Assembly (NCBI GenBank): GCA_022821445.1
Contig: JAJEDQ010000170.1
Span: forward strand, 1 to 53,394
Direction of reading: 5' to 3'
Length of the DNA: 53,394 nt
From: Acidimicrobiia bacterium
GTDB taxonomy: Bacteria; Actinomycetota; Acidimicrobiia; Acidimicrobiales; Bin134
Below the pieces are notes generated by a model that had not been told where the DNA came from, ran no database searches, and saw nothing but the letters and a program-made list of their open reading frames with translations. How positions within the stretch are numbered: the first letter of the stretch is position 1; each line of letters opens with the position of its first letter. A program made the position numbers and the translations under genes. Positions 35,875 to 44,853 of this stretch are shown here, one piece after another.

Positions 35875-37352
35875 CTGCTGAACTGCTGGCCGCTGATCTC
35901 CGCGACCGCTATCCGCTACTGGTGGGCGACCGCGAGGTATCCGATGGCGACGTGATGGCGGCCATAGCCCCGGGCACCGGTGAGACAGTGGCCGAGGTGC
36001 CTCTGGCCGACGCCGCGGTAGTGGACCGCGCCGTCGGGGCAGCCGCCGAGGCCCAACCGGCGTGGGCGGCGCTCTCGGCGGCAGAGCGGGGCCGGTATCT
36101 GCGTGGCCTGGCCGATGCTGTGCGGTCGCAGGCCGAGCGTCTGGCCCGGATCGACGCCATGGACAGCGGCAATCCCGTGGCCGCCATGCGCAACGACGTG
36201 GCCTACGGGGCCGATGCCCTGGATTATTTCGCCGGCATCGCCCGAGAGATGCACGGGAAGACCCTGCCGGCGTCGGCCAACAGCCTCCATCTGACCCTGC
36301 GGGAGCCCTACGGCGTGGTGGCCAGCATCCTGCCTTTCAACCATCCACTGATGTTCACCCTGTTCCACTCGGCCGCGCCTTTGGCTGCGGGCAACACCGT
36401 TGTGGTGAAGGCTCCCGACCAAACCCCTGTTTCCCCCCTGGAGGTGGCCTATCTGGCGGCGGAGGTTCTGCCTCCCGGCGTGCTCACCGTGCTCACCGGA
36501 AACGGGGCCACCACCGGCGAAGCCCTGGTGGCCCACCCGGGCATCGGCCGCATCGGCTTCACCGGGCGGGGGACCACTGGACTGCGGGTCATGGAGGCGG
36601 CCGCCGCATCCGGTCGGGTGAAGCACGTGACGGTGGAACTGGGGGGCAAGAACCCCCTGCTGGTGGCACCCGACGCCGACCCCGCATTCGTGGCTGAGCA
36701 GGCCGTGGGGGGGATGAACTTCGAGTCTTCCCAGGGGCAGTCTTGCGGATCGACTTCCCGGCTCTACGCCCCTGCTCACCTGCACGACGAGATCGTGGAC
36801 GCAGTGGCCGCCCGGCTCGACCAGATCAGGGTGGGCGATCCCCTCGATACGGCCACCACCATGGGACCGCTGGTCTCTGAGCCTCAGCTCAGCCGAGTGC
36901 AAGGCTACGTGGAGTCTGGGCAGACCGAGGGCGCCCGGATGATCAGGGGAGGGGGCGCCCCCGAGGGCGCTCCCGAGGGCGGGTACTACCTGGCGCCGAC
37001 GCTGTTCGACCAAGTGGAGTCCAGCCACACCATCGCCGCAGAGGAGATCTTCGGGCCGGTGCTGTCGGTGCTGGAGTGGCGGGATCGGGACGATCTCATC
37101 GCCCAGGCCAATGCCACCCGCTACGGGCTGACCGCCAACATCATCACCAACGACTTGGACTGGGCCATGGACGCCGCCCGCCGCGTGCAGGCCGGGTGTG
37201 TGTGGATCAACGGGCGAGGCCAGCACTTCCTGGAAACACCGTTCGGGGGATACAAGGACTCCGGGCTGGGGTCAGAGGGTTCGATGGAGTCGCTGCTCAG
37301 CTATACCCGAACCAAGGTCGTTCACGTTCTCGACATCGGAGCACGACAATGA
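35871..37352 (+). CDS. Aldehyde dehydrogenase family protein
   Basis: A 493-residue NAD(P)-dependent aldehyde dehydrogenase. ELGGKNPLLV carries the general-base glutamate (about 256), SSQGQSCGSTSRLY carries the catalytic cysteine (about 292), and EEIFGPVLSV and ETPFGGYKDSGLG are conserved C-terminal blocks. It is not clearly IolA-like and is in the second operon, so it does not obviously supply the methylmalonate-semialdehyde dehydrogenase missing from the inositol operon. It overlaps both neighbours by four bases. Confidence 0.9.
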   Translation: MTAELLAADLRDRYPLLVGDREVSDGDVMAAIAPGTGETVAEVPLADAAVVDRAVGAAAEAQPAWAALSAAERGRYLRGLADAVRSQAERLARIDAMDSGNPVAAMRNDVAYGADALDYFAGIAREMHGKTLPASANSLHLTLREPYGVVASILPFNHPLMFTLFHSAAPLAAGNTVVVKAPDQTPVSPLEVAYLAAEVLPPGVLTVLTGNGATTGEALVAHPGIGRIGFTGRGTTGLRVMEAAAASGRVKHVTVELGGKNPLLVAPDADPAFVAEQAVGGMNFESSQGQSCGSTSRLYAPAHLHDEIVDAVAARLDQIRVGDPLDTATTMGPLVSEPQLSRVQGYVESGQTEGARMIRGGGAPEGAPEGGYYLAPTLFDQVESSHTIAAEEIFGPVLSVLEWRDRDDLIAQANATRYGLTANIITNDLDWAMDAARRVQAGCVWINGRGQHFLETPFGGYKDSGLGSEGSMESLLSYTRTKVVHVLDIGARQ

Positions 37353-38062
37353 GCAACAACACTGAGGCCATCGCGGTTCTCAAAGAGAAGATCGCCACCT
37401 CTACCCGGATATTGGTCCGCGAGCGGCTGATCGGCCCCTTCGGCCATCCCTCGGCCCGGATTCCGGGCACCGACTTGGTGGCGGTGCTGGGCCACACCCA
37501 TGACGACGTGAAGGACCTGGCCGAGACCGAGCCCAGCGACGTAGTGGTGATGGACCTGGAGGGCGAAGTGGTCGAGGGATCGATGGATGCCCCTGGTGAG
37601 CGGTTCATGCACACCGAGATCTACCGGGCCCGTCCTGATGTGGGGGCGGTGATCCACGCCCACCCCATGCACTGCATCGCGTTCTCGATGACCGATGTTC
37701 CCCTCGCCCCGGTCTGGCACCTGTGCACGCTGTTCGCCGACGGCGTGCCGGTGTACGACTCCGCGGTGCAGATCGACAACCCCGAGCGCGGCCGAGCGGT
37801 GGCCGCAGCCCTGGCCGAGCGGAAGGGCATCCTGTTGAAGGGCCACGGGCTGACTGTGGTGGGGTCGTCCATCGAGGAGGCCACTGTGAGCGCCGTCAAC
37901 CTCGAGCGCTCGGCCCGGTTGCAGATCATGGCCCAGGGCATCGGCTCGGTGGAGGCCATCGATCGTTCGGAGCTCACCGACGAACTGCTCACCGACGGCT
38001 TGACCCTGGAGGAGTACACCCATACCCAGTGGGACTACTGGGCCGTGGAGTTGGCCCGGTGA
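37349..38062 (+). CDS. Class II aldolase/adducin family protein
   Basis: With ATG at 37349 (in the previous stop) the protein has 237 residues. Zinc ligands are visible in IHAHPMHCIAF (about 104-114) and KGHGLTVVG (about 164), with the acidic residue in FMHTEIYRA. The family includes fuculose-phosphate aldolase, ribulose-phosphate epimerase and sugar-acid decarboxylases. It probably cleaves or decarboxylates the oxidised product of the preceding dehydrogenases. No kinase is encoded in this operon, so the substrate may be unphosphorylated. Confidence 0.85.
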   Translation: MSNNTEAIAVLKEKIATSTRILVRERLIGPFGHPSARIPGTDLVAVLGHTHDDVKDLAETEPSDVVVMDLEGEVVEGSMDAPGERFMHTEIYRARPDVGAVIHAHPMHCIAFSMTDVPLAPVWHLCTLFADGVPVYDSAVQIDNPERGRAVAAALAERKGILLKGHGLTVVGSSIEEATVSAVNLERSARLQIMAQGIGSVEAIDRSELTDELLTDGLTLEEYTHTQWDYWAVELAR

Positions 38063-40380
38063 GAACCCTTCGGCGCGAGGACCCCCGACTGCTGAGGGGC
38101 AACGGCCGCTATGTGGCCGACATCGAACTGCCGTCGATGCGCTACGCCGCGTTCGTGCGCAGCCCGGTGGCCCACGCCGATCTGAACGGGGTGGAGCTTC
38201 CCCCCGGCGTTGTCGGGTGGACAGGGGAAGACCTGATCGGGCGCATAGACACGATGGCCCCCAACGAGGCTGATGGCGGGGTTTACCAAGACAAACTGCT
38301 GGAATCCCTGGGCGACGACCGCCTCTTTGTGCGCCACGAGGGCCGCCCGCTTCTGGCGGTAGACCGGGTGCGGCACGTGGGCGACCCGGTTGCAGTGGTC
38401 GTCGCCGACACCCTCGGCGCGGCCGCCGACGCGGCCGACCGGGTGCTCCTCGACCTGATCCCCCGCCCGGCGGTGGTCGATCCCCTCGCCGCGCTGGCCG
38501 CCGACGCTCCCCGGCTATACGACCATTGGCCCGACAACCGCTCGCTGCTTGTTGCCGCCGGCTTCGGCGACATCGACTCCGCCTTCGCCGAGGCCGCCCA
38601 TGTGAGTCGCCGCCGGCTGCACTCGGGCCGGCTGGCCTGTCACCCCATGGAGCCCAGGGGCGTGGTGGCGGCACACGATCCCCGCACCGACCTGCTCACC
38701 GTGTGGAGCAGCACGCAGATTCCCCATCCGCTGCGCACCGCCCTGGCCAAGGCTCTGGGTCGGCCTGCCCACCGGATACGGGTGGTGGCTCCCGATGTGG
38801 GTGGCGGCTTCGGCGTCAAGGCCATTCCCTACGCCGAGGAGCTGATCATGGCCTACCTCGCCCTGGAGACAGGTGTCCCGCTGAAATGGGTGGAGCAGCG
38901 GAGCGAGCACGGACTGGCGGCCATTCAGTCACGCGACCAGATCCACGACATCGAGATCGCTCTCGATGTCGACGCCCGCATCCTGGGAGTACGCGACCGC
39001 TTCGTGGTGGACAACGGGGCGGCCAATCCCCTCGGGGTGGTCCAGCCCTACAACACGTTGGCCCACCTGTGCGGGTGCTACCGGGTGCCGGCGCTGGATG
39101 TGGAGGCTACTGCGGTGGTCACCAACAAGGCCCCGGTCTCCCCCTATCGGGGAGCGGGGAGGCCCGAAGCAGTCTTCGCCATGGACCGCATAATCGACGT
39201 GGCCGCCCGGGAGATGGGCATCGACCCGGTGGAGCTTCGCCGCCTCAATCTCATCACTGCCGACGAGATGCCCTATTCGGTGGGTCTCAACTACCGGGAT
39301 GGCACTCCCATGACCTACGACAGCGGCGATTTCTCCGGGTGCTTCGAAACGGCCATGGCGATGAGCGGGATGGACGATGGCCTCCGGGGAGGAGCACAGG
39401 ACGACAACGGCCGCTTGGTCGGCGTCGGGGTGTCCACCTATGTGGAGGGCACCGGGGTCGGACCCTTCGAGAGCGCCCGGGTGCGGGTGGACGAGACCGG
39501 CTGGGTTGAAGTGGCCACCGGCGCGTGTTCGCAGGGTCAGGGGCATGAGACCGTGTTCGCCGAAGTGTGCGCGTTGGCGCTGGGCGTCGACCCCGAGCAG
39601 GTGACGGTGATCGGGGGTGACACCGCTGCGGTAGAGCACGGCTGGGGCACGCTGGCCAGCCGCAGCGCGGTGGTAGCGGGCAGTGCGATCCACGAGGCGT
39701 CCGAGGTGTTGCGCGACCGGATTGTGGACGCGGTGGCGGAGCAGTGGGAGCTGGCCCCCGCCGACCTGTGCATCCGAAACGGCGAGGTAGAGGTAGTGGG
39801 AACGCCCACTCGGCGCATGGGGCTGGCCGAAGTGGCCGCAGGTTTCGCCCCCGGAGGTGTGTTTGCCAACGGCAGCAACGCCGGCTTGGACGAGGCGGTC
39901 TGCTTCGAGCCGCCCACGGTCACCTTTGCCGCTGGGGTGCATGTGGCCCGGGTGGCCGTCGATCCGTCCACGGGCGCGACGGAGGTTTTGGACTACGTGG
40001 TGGCCCATGACTGCGGACTGCTGCTTTCTCCCATGATCGTCGACGGCCAGGTCGCCGGGGGAGTGGCCCAGGGGATCGGAGCTGCGCTGTTCGAGCAGGT
40101 GGTGTACGACGCCGACGGCCAACCTCAGAATCCCAGCCTGGCCGACTACTTGGTGCCCGATGCCGCCGGGGTGCCCGAATTGGCCGTCGCCCATTTGGAG
40201 ACTCCGTCGCCGCTCAATCCGCTGGGCATAAAGGGCGTGGGGGAGGCGGGAGCAATCTCGCCGCCGGCTGCGGTGGCCAACGCCATTGAGGACGCCCTGT
40301 CCGAGCTGGGTGTCCAGGTAAACCGGGTGCCGGTAACGCCCGACTATCTGTTCGACCAATTGCTGGGAGCAGGATCATGA
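38059..40380 (+). CDS. Xanthine dehydrogenase family molybdopterin-binding subunit
   Basis: With a GTG start inside the previous stop the protein has 773 residues. GRYVADIELPSMRYAAFVRS is the typical N-terminus; molybdopterin-contacting blocks are DVGGGFGVKAIPYAEE (about 247), PYRGAGRPEAVFAMDR (about 361) and the catalytic glutamate in GVGEAGAISPP (about 730). It would hydroxylate an aldehyde or aromatic/heterocyclic carbon. The FAD and 2Fe-2S subunits that normally accompany it are not in the window, so electrons must be passed to proteins encoded elsewhere. Confidence 0.88.
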   Translation: MRTLRREDPRLLRGNGRYVADIELPSMRYAAFVRSPVAHADLNGVELPPGVVGWTGEDLIGRIDTMAPNEADGGVYQDKLLESLGDDRLFVRHEGRPLLAVDRVRHVGDPVAVVVADTLGAAADAADRVLLDLIPRPAVVDPLAALAADAPRLYDHWPDNRSLLVAAGFGDIDSAFAEAAHVSRRRLHSGRLACHPMEPRGVVAAHDPRTDLLTVWSSTQIPHPLRTALAKALGRPAHRIRVVAPDVGGGFGVKAIPYAEELIMAYLALETGVPLKWVEQRSEHGLAAIQSRDQIHDIEIALDVDARILGVRDRFVVDNGAANPLGVVQPYNTLAHLCGCYRVPALDVEATAVVTNKAPVSPYRGAGRPEAVFAMDRIIDVAAREMGIDPVELRRLNLITADEMPYSVGLNYRDGTPMTYDSGDFSGCFETAMAMSGMDDGLRGGAQDDNGRLVGVGVSTYVEGTGVGPFESARVRVDETGWVEVATGACSQGQGHETVFAEVCALALGVDPEQVTVIGGDTAAVEHGWGTLASRSAVVAGSAIHEASEVLRDRIVDAVAEQWELAPADLCIRNGEVEVVGTPTRRMGLAEVAAGFAPGGVFANGSNAGLDEAVCFEPPTVTFAAGVHVARVAVDPSTGATEVLDYVVAHDCGLLLSPMIVDGQVAGGVAQGIGAALFEQVVYDADGQPQNPSLADYLVPDAAGVPELAVAHLETPSPLNPLGIKGVGEAGAISPPAAVANAIEDALSELGVQVNRVPVTPDYLFDQLLGAGS

Positions 40381-41210
40381 CCGCAAGCCAACCCGGATCA
40401 GTCGTCGACGACCCCCGCCCTGAGGGCTCCCCGTCGTCGGACGTCGCGCTGAGCGTGTCGGGGATCCACAAGCGCTACGGCGGGGTGGTCGCGCTTCGGG
40501 ACGTGTCGCTGGATTTCCCCACCGGCACGCTCACCGCGATCGTGGGCGACAACGGGGCCGGCAAGAGCACCCTGTTGAAGGTGATCTCCGGAGCCGAGCA
40601 GCCCGACGCGGGACAGGTGGTGCTGCAGGGCGAGATTCGCCGCTTCCGGTCGCCGCTGGACGCCCGCACGGCCGGTATCGAAACCGTGTACCAAGACTTG
40701 GCCCTGGCCGACAACCTCGATGCCGCCCAGAACCTGTTCATGGGGCGGGAGCTCAAGGTGGGGTGGGGGCCGCTCACGTTCCTGCGGCGCCGGGCCATGC
40801 GCCGCGACACCGAGCAGATCATCCGCCGGCTCAACATCAAGATCCCCTCGGTCCGCATCCCGGTCCAGCACTTCTCCGGAGGCCAGCGCCAGGGCGTGGC
40901 CATCGCCCGGGCCATGAACTGGGGCAACGAGGTGATCATCATGGACGAGCCCACCGCCGCGCTCGGCATCGCCGAGACCGCACGGGTGGAAGACCTCATC
41001 ACCACGCTGCGAGAGCGCAATCTGACCATCGTGGTGGTGAGCCACAACCTCGAACAGGTGTTCCGGCTTGCCGACCGGATAGCGGTGATGCGCCGGGGCC
41101 AGCTCATCGAGCTGCTGGACGCCCACAGCACCGACGCCCAGAAGCTGGTGTCACTCATCACCGGCTTGGCCGCGTCTCACGATGCGGCGGATGGCCATGA
41201 AGGGGCGTGA
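40377..41210 (+). CDS. Sugar ABC transporter ATP-binding protein (single domain)
   Basis: A 277-residue ATPase with Walker [13 protein letters not shown], signature HFSGGQRQGVAIARA and Walker B VIIMDEPTAALG. It has a single nucleotide-binding domain, like the ATPase of the inositol operon. It lies 8.7 kb from its probable partners (permease 30545, lipoprotein 31710) but in the same unbroken operon. It begins four bases inside the molybdopterin subunit gene. Confidence 0.88.
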   Translation: MTASQPGSVVDDPRPEGSPSSDVALSVSGIHKRYGGVVALRDVSLDFPTGTLTAIVGDNGAGKSTLLKVISGAEQPDAGQVVLQGEIRRFRSPLDARTAGIETVYQDLALADNLDAAQNLFMGRELKVGWGPLTFLRRRAMRRDTEQIIRRLNIKIPSVRIPVQHFSGGQRQGVAIARAMNWGNEVIIMDEPTAALGIAETARVEDLITTLRERNLTIVVVSHNLEQVFRLADRIAVMRRGQLIELLDAHSTDAQKLVSLITGLAASHDAADGHEGA

Positions 41211-41211
41211 C

Positions 41212-41385
41212 ATGGCGCCAAGAGTGGGAGTGCAGATCCGCCCCGATCATGTGAGCTGGAACGAGATGGCAGCCGCTTGGCGGTACGCCGACCGCCTGGG
41301 AATCTACCCGCCATTCACGTTCACAGCCGCAGAGGTGGACCGAGTGGTCGAAACGATTGGAACTGTGCTTGAGGAGATGTCGTGA
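41212..41385 (+). CDS. Short chimeric ORF: LLM-type N-terminus joined to an unrelated C-terminus
   Basis: A 57-residue ORF starting one base after the ATPase stop. PRVGVQIRPDHVSWNEMAAA followed by WRYADRLG is the typical start of an F420-dependent luciferase-like (LLM) oxidoreductase. It then changes abruptly to IYPPFTFTAAEVDRVVETIG, which looks like the final helix of another enzyme, perhaps a class III aminotransferase. It seems to be the scar of an in-frame deletion that joined two genes. The stop overlaps the MarR start as GTGA, so it may still serve in translational coupling. Confidence 0.45.
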   Translation: MAPRVGVQIRPDHVSWNEMAAAWRYADRLGIYPPFTFTAAEVDRVVETIGTVLEEMS

Positions 41386-41909
41386 CCTACGACCGAGTTG
41401 ACTCGATTTTGAAGCAGTGGGCTGGCGAACGCCCTGATCTGGATGCCTCGCCTATCGGGATCTTCGGGCGGATCTCTCGCATCGACCGTTTGTTCGAACA
41501 GTCCATGGCGGAGTTCCTCCGTCCCCATGGCCTCACTTTGGGGTTGTTCGACGTGTTGGCGGCGTTGCGGCGGAACGGCGAGCCGTTTCAAGCCAAGCCG
41601 AGTGAGCTGGCGGCCATGACCATGCTCACTTCCGGGGGCATGACCGGGCGAGTGGACCAACTCGAGAATCTGAATCTGGTCCGTCGGGTGCCTGACCCCG
41701 ATGATCGCCGGGTCATGATGGCCCAACTCAGCCCGGAAGGCAGAGAGCTGATCGATCAGCTCATGGGCGAGCACCTAGAGCGCGAGCGCACCCGGCTGGA
41801 GTGGTTGCACGACGGAGAGTCGGAGGATTTCGCCGGCTACCTGCGCCGGCTGGAGGCGTCCCTTCGCTCCCTCGATGGGCAGATGCAGGGAGAAGGCCGA
41901 GCCAGTTAG
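41382..41909 (+). CDS. MarR family transcriptional regulator
   Basis: A 175-residue regulator starting GTG. The winged helix covers LTLGLFDVLAALRRNGEPFQ, then KPSELAAMTMLTSGGMTGRV (recognition helix) and the wing NLVRRVPDPDDRRVMMAQLS. N- and C-terminal helices would form the dimer. It closes the operon whose upstream region holds two palindromic 36-bp repeats, so autogenous control by a sugar or acid ligand is likely. It ends four bases inside the convergent hypothetical gene. Confidence 0.9.
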   Translation: MTYDRVDSILKQWAGERPDLDASPIGIFGRISRIDRLFEQSMAEFLRPHGLTLGLFDVLAALRRNGEPFQAKPSELAAMTMLTSGGMTGRVDQLENLNLVRRVPDPDDRRVMMAQLSPEGRELIDQLMGEHLERERTRLEWLHDGESEDFAGYLRRLEASLRSLDGQMQGEGRAS

Positions 41910-42325
41910 GACGCGGTAAAGCACCAGGAGATGGTGTCGGCCTCCGCGGGTCCCACGTCTTGGCGCCAGTAGGCCACTAGGGCGCAGTTCTGCTCGGCTT
42001 GGAGTCGCTCGATCACCCTGCCCTGATCGGGACGGAAGGTGAAGCGGTTGAGGCTGGGCAGGTGGCGTATCTGGTCGGGGGGGATGACCACTCCGTTGAT
42101 GGTCAGCCGGGCGTCGTAGCCGGGGGCGAGGTCGATGCCTACGGTTTCTTGGGCGAGGACCTCAGCGCTGCGAGGAGGTATGAGCTCGTCTACCGCGGTG
42201 TTGCCGGTAACGGTCACGTCGTTGTTGTCGGTGTCGGCCAGCAGCAGGGCCAGCACGATGGCCATGGCCCCCGCCATGGCGGCGAGGCCCAACAGCACCC
42301 GGCGCAGAACAACCGACTCCAGCAC
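41906..42325 (-). CDS. Hypothetical protein with one N-terminal membrane segment
   Basis: A 139-residue protein starting GTG. Residues 9-29 form a membrane anchor (LLGLAAMAGAMAIVLALLLA), followed by an extracytoplasmic domain with NGVVIPPDQIRHL and two cysteines (in EQNCALVAYW and ISWCFTAS) that could form a disulfide. I do not recognise the family. It is divergent from the PASTA kinase gene, with 81 bases between starts, so shared control or a link to envelope signalling is possible. Confidence 0.55.
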   Translation of the reverse strand: MLESVVLRRVLLGLAAMAGAMAIVLALLLADTDNNDVTVTGNTAVDELIPPRSAEVLAQETVGIDLAPGYDARLTINGVVIPPDQIRHLPSLNRFTFRPDQGRVIERLQAEQNCALVAYWRQDVGPAEADTISWCFTAS

Positions 42326-42406
42326 CTACCCAGTGTGCCCGCTGGCCAAGGCCGGAGACACCCTGAGTGGCGCGGTTCTGAATCGCTAGGCAAGTACCCT
42401 CAATGC

Positions 42407-44350
42407 GTGGCCAATGACCGCGGCGAGATCGGCCGAGTTCTGGGCGGGCGTTATCGGCTCGTAACCCACATTGGCGCCGGGCGGTTCACCAACGTGTACC
42501 TCGCCTACGACCTGTCCCAGTCGCGTCGAGTAGCGGTCAAGCTGCTCTCCGAGGACGTCCTGCCCGACGGATGGATTGGGGAAGGGGCCTTTGTCGGCCG
42601 TTTCCTGGAGGCTGCCGAGGAAGCCGCCGCAGTGAGCCATCCCCATGTGGTGGCCGCTCACAATTGGGGAGACTCCGACCTCGGTCTTTACGTGGCGAGC
42701 GACTACATGGAGGGCGGGAGTCTGCTGGGGATGATGGAGGCCGGGCACCTGCTGTCTCCATCGCAGGTGCTCATGGTCGGCCTGGACGCGGCTCGGGGAT
42801 TGGAGCACATCCACGTCCAGGGGATCATCCACGGCGACATCCGGCCCTCCAACATCTTGTTCTCGCGCCGCGGCCGAGCTCGGTTGGCTGATCTGGGCAC
42901 ATCATGGGCCTTGACTTCGACGGAGACCGGGGGGGCACTGATGGCGAGGTCGGTCTTCTCAGCCGTTGACGCGGTTCGCTACGCCTCCCCGGAGCAGGCC
43001 CAGGGCCTGACCCCCGACGACAAGAGCGACGTCTATTCCCTGGTTTTGGTGCTCACCGAGGCGCTGTCGGGCCGGGTGCCGTTCGAGTCTGACGACCCCG
43101 AGTACACCCAGATGGCCAAGATGAGCCGACAGCTCGACCTGGCCGGACAATTCTCCCGCCTGGGTCGGGTGTTGGAGCAGGCGGGACGACCGGAGCGGGC
43201 TGAACGCCCCACTGCTCGCGAGCTGGGCCATGGACTGCTGGCCGCGGCCGAGACCCTGCCTCGCCCAGCTCCGCTTCCTCTGATCAAGCCGGGGCCGGAG
43301 ATTCCCGACACCGGTGAGTCCGCCGCCGCAGCGGTACCCGACAAGCACTCAGAGGAGACTGCCCCAAAGGCGAAAGGCCGTATGGCATATCGGGAGGTCC
43401 GGTCCGCACCCCGGGAGGGCCGTTCGGCAGTCCGAAGGCTGCTGGCGGCGGTGGTGGCGCTTGTGGTGCTGGGGGCGGCGGGATTTGGGGCCTACGCCCT
43501 TTGGGACAGCCAGTTCGGCGCCGATCCCCTGCCGGTGCCCGATCTGGCCGAGGTTGGCGAGGCTCACTTGTCCCGCATTGTGGGCGAATCCGGCTGGGTG
43601 CTCGAACGCCTCGAACGGCGCCAAGACGGCACCGTGGCCGGCCAGATACTCGGCCAGGCGCCGCCGTCGGGAACTGGTCTCGAACGGGGAGAGACCGTCA
43701 CAGTGTGGGTGTCCTTGGGCCCTGAGCTGGTTGTGATTCCCGGCAACCTCGCCGGCCTTGCGGTGGAAGACGCCGAAGTGTCTCTGGCCGCCGTGGGCTT
43801 GTCGGTGGGAGATGTCAACGAGCGCTTTGACGAGACCGCGATAGAGGGAGTGGTGATCGAAGTGGACGAGCTGTTCTCCGAGGTCGAGCCGGGCAGCAGC
43901 GTGGATTTGGTGGTCTCGCTCGGGCCAGCGCCCCGCGTGGTGCCCGACATCGCTACCGGTTCATCGCTTGCGGTGGCTCGTGAGCGGCTGGAGGCTCTCG
44001 GCTTGGGCGTGCTCGAGTGGCAGGTGCCCGACAATGTGGTAGCAGCAGGCCGGGTGGTGAGGGTGGAGCCGTTGCCGGGAACCGAGGTGGCGGCCGATTC
44101 GGTAGTCACGGTGGTGGTCTCCGACGGGCCTGAGAAGGTGCGAGTGCCGTTACTCGCCACCCTTGGGGTGGGAGAGGCTTCGAACGTTCTCGAGCAAGCC
44201 GGCCTCTGCCTGGGCGAGGTGGACGGCCCGCTGGATTCCGAGATACTGGCGTCCAATCCGCCGGCCGACACCGTCGTGGACTTTGGGACGTGCGTGAGCG
44301 TGATTACCAGGCCTGAAGAGGGAGCGGAGCAGAGCCCGCAAGAAGGCTGA
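42407..44350 (+). CDS. PASTA-domain Ser/Thr protein kinase (PknB-like) with altered catalytic motifs
   Basis: With GTG at 42407 the protein has 647 residues: kinase domain (about 14-275), linker, one membrane helix (about 345-365) and four extracellular PASTA repeats (374-640). The glycine loop GAGRFTNVYLA and lysine K45 (VAVKLL) are present. The catalytic loop is HGDIRPSN rather than HRDLKPxN and the metal motif is DLG rather than DFG, so it is a non-RD kinase with Arg in place of the loop Lys. Activity may be reduced or differently regulated. PASTA kinases sense cell-wall fragments. No phosphatase or RodA/PBP genes are adjacent. Confidence 0.88.
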   Translation: MANDRGEIGRVLGGRYRLVTHIGAGRFTNVYLAYDLSQSRRVAVKLLSEDVLPDGWIGEGAFVGRFLEAAEEAAAVSHPHVVAAHNWGDSDLGLYVASDYMEGGSLLGMMEAGHLLSPSQVLMVGLDAARGLEHIHVQGIIHGDIRPSNILFSRRGRARLADLGTSWALTSTETGGALMARSVFSAVDAVRYASPEQAQGLTPDDKSDVYSLVLVLTEALSGRVPFESDDPEYTQMAKMSRQLDLAGQFSRLGRVLEQAGRPERAERPTARELGHGLLAAAETLPRPAPLPLIKPGPEIPDTGESAAAAVPDKHSEETAPKAKGRMAYREVRSAPREGRSAVRRLLAAVVALVVLGAAGFGAYALWDSQFGADPLPVPDLAEVGEAHLSRIVGESGWVLERLERRQDGTVAGQILGQAPPSGTGLERGETVTVWVSLGPELVVIPGNLAGLAVEDAEVSLAAVGLSVGDVNERFDETAIEGVVIEVDELFSEVEPGSSVDLVVSLGPAPRVVPDIATGSSLAVARERLEALGLGVLEWQVPDNVVAAGRVVRVEPLPGTEVAADSVVTVVVSDGPEKVRVPLLATLGVGEASNVLEQAGLCLGEVDGPLDSEILASNPPADTVVDFGTCVSVITRPEEGAEQSPQEG

Positions 44351-44361
44351 GGGCTTCGGGA

Positions 44362-44811
44362 TCAGCCCGATTCGAGTGCGGTTAGGGCCCGGAGCCGGGA
44401 TTGGGCATGGCGGGCGAAAGCGGCCTGCTCATCGGTCATGCCCTCTCCGAACAGGATGAGGACCAGGGCCAAGTCGCCGTCCACCCGCAGGGCGCCGGTC
44501 AGAAAGCCATGGGCCGCGATGTCGGGGTCGTCGGTCACGAATGCGGCCAGGGCTGCGGGGTAGTCGAGGATCACGGTGGCGTCGGGGTCGTCCAGGCGGC
44601 CCGATACCGGCAGCGGTCCTCCGGCCTCGGTGTCGATGTAGGCATGGAACTGGCCATCGACGAAGGGGGTGTCGGTAACCAAAAGATTGACTCTGGCGGT
44701 GCGAACGGCATCGGGCGCGGCCGATGCCAGCTCCTCTCGCAGCGCCATGGCCGCTTCGATCCACTCCGGGCTGAGAAATGGGTGCGGCCCCACCCCGGCA
44801 ACGTAGGCCAC
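44362..44811 (-). CDS. SCP2 sterol-binding-like domain protein
   Basis: With a GTG at 44811 the protein has 149 residues. [20 protein letters not shown] then [15 protein letters not shown] resembles the SCP2 fold, a hydrophobic ligand-binding domain. Longer frames upstream would run antisense through gatC and are rejected. It is convergent with the kinase gene (11-base gap) and divergent from gatC. Ligand unknown. Confidence 0.5.
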   Translation of the reverse strand: MAYVAGVGPHPFLSPEWIEAAMALREELASAAPDAVRTARVNLLVTDTPFVDGQFHAYIDTEAGGPLPVSGRLDDPDATVILDYPAALAAFVTDDPDIAAHGFLTGALRVDGDLALVLILFGEGMTDEQAAFARHAQSRLRALTALESG

Positions 44812-44853
44812 GCAGCGACTCCGGCGCGGGAATCCGGCAATTGGGGCGGTACC

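Noticed and set aside
37723-38058. A 112-residue N-terminal extension of the molybdopterin subunit
   Set aside because: It runs through the class II aldolase gene in another frame and is Arg/Gly-rich; the GTG at 38059 gives the normal family N-terminus and a typical four-base overlap.
41999-42406. N-terminal extension of the PASTA kinase
   Set aside because: It lies antisense to the hypothetical gene at 41906-42325 and lacks family similarity; the kinase domain begins shortly after the GTG at 42407.
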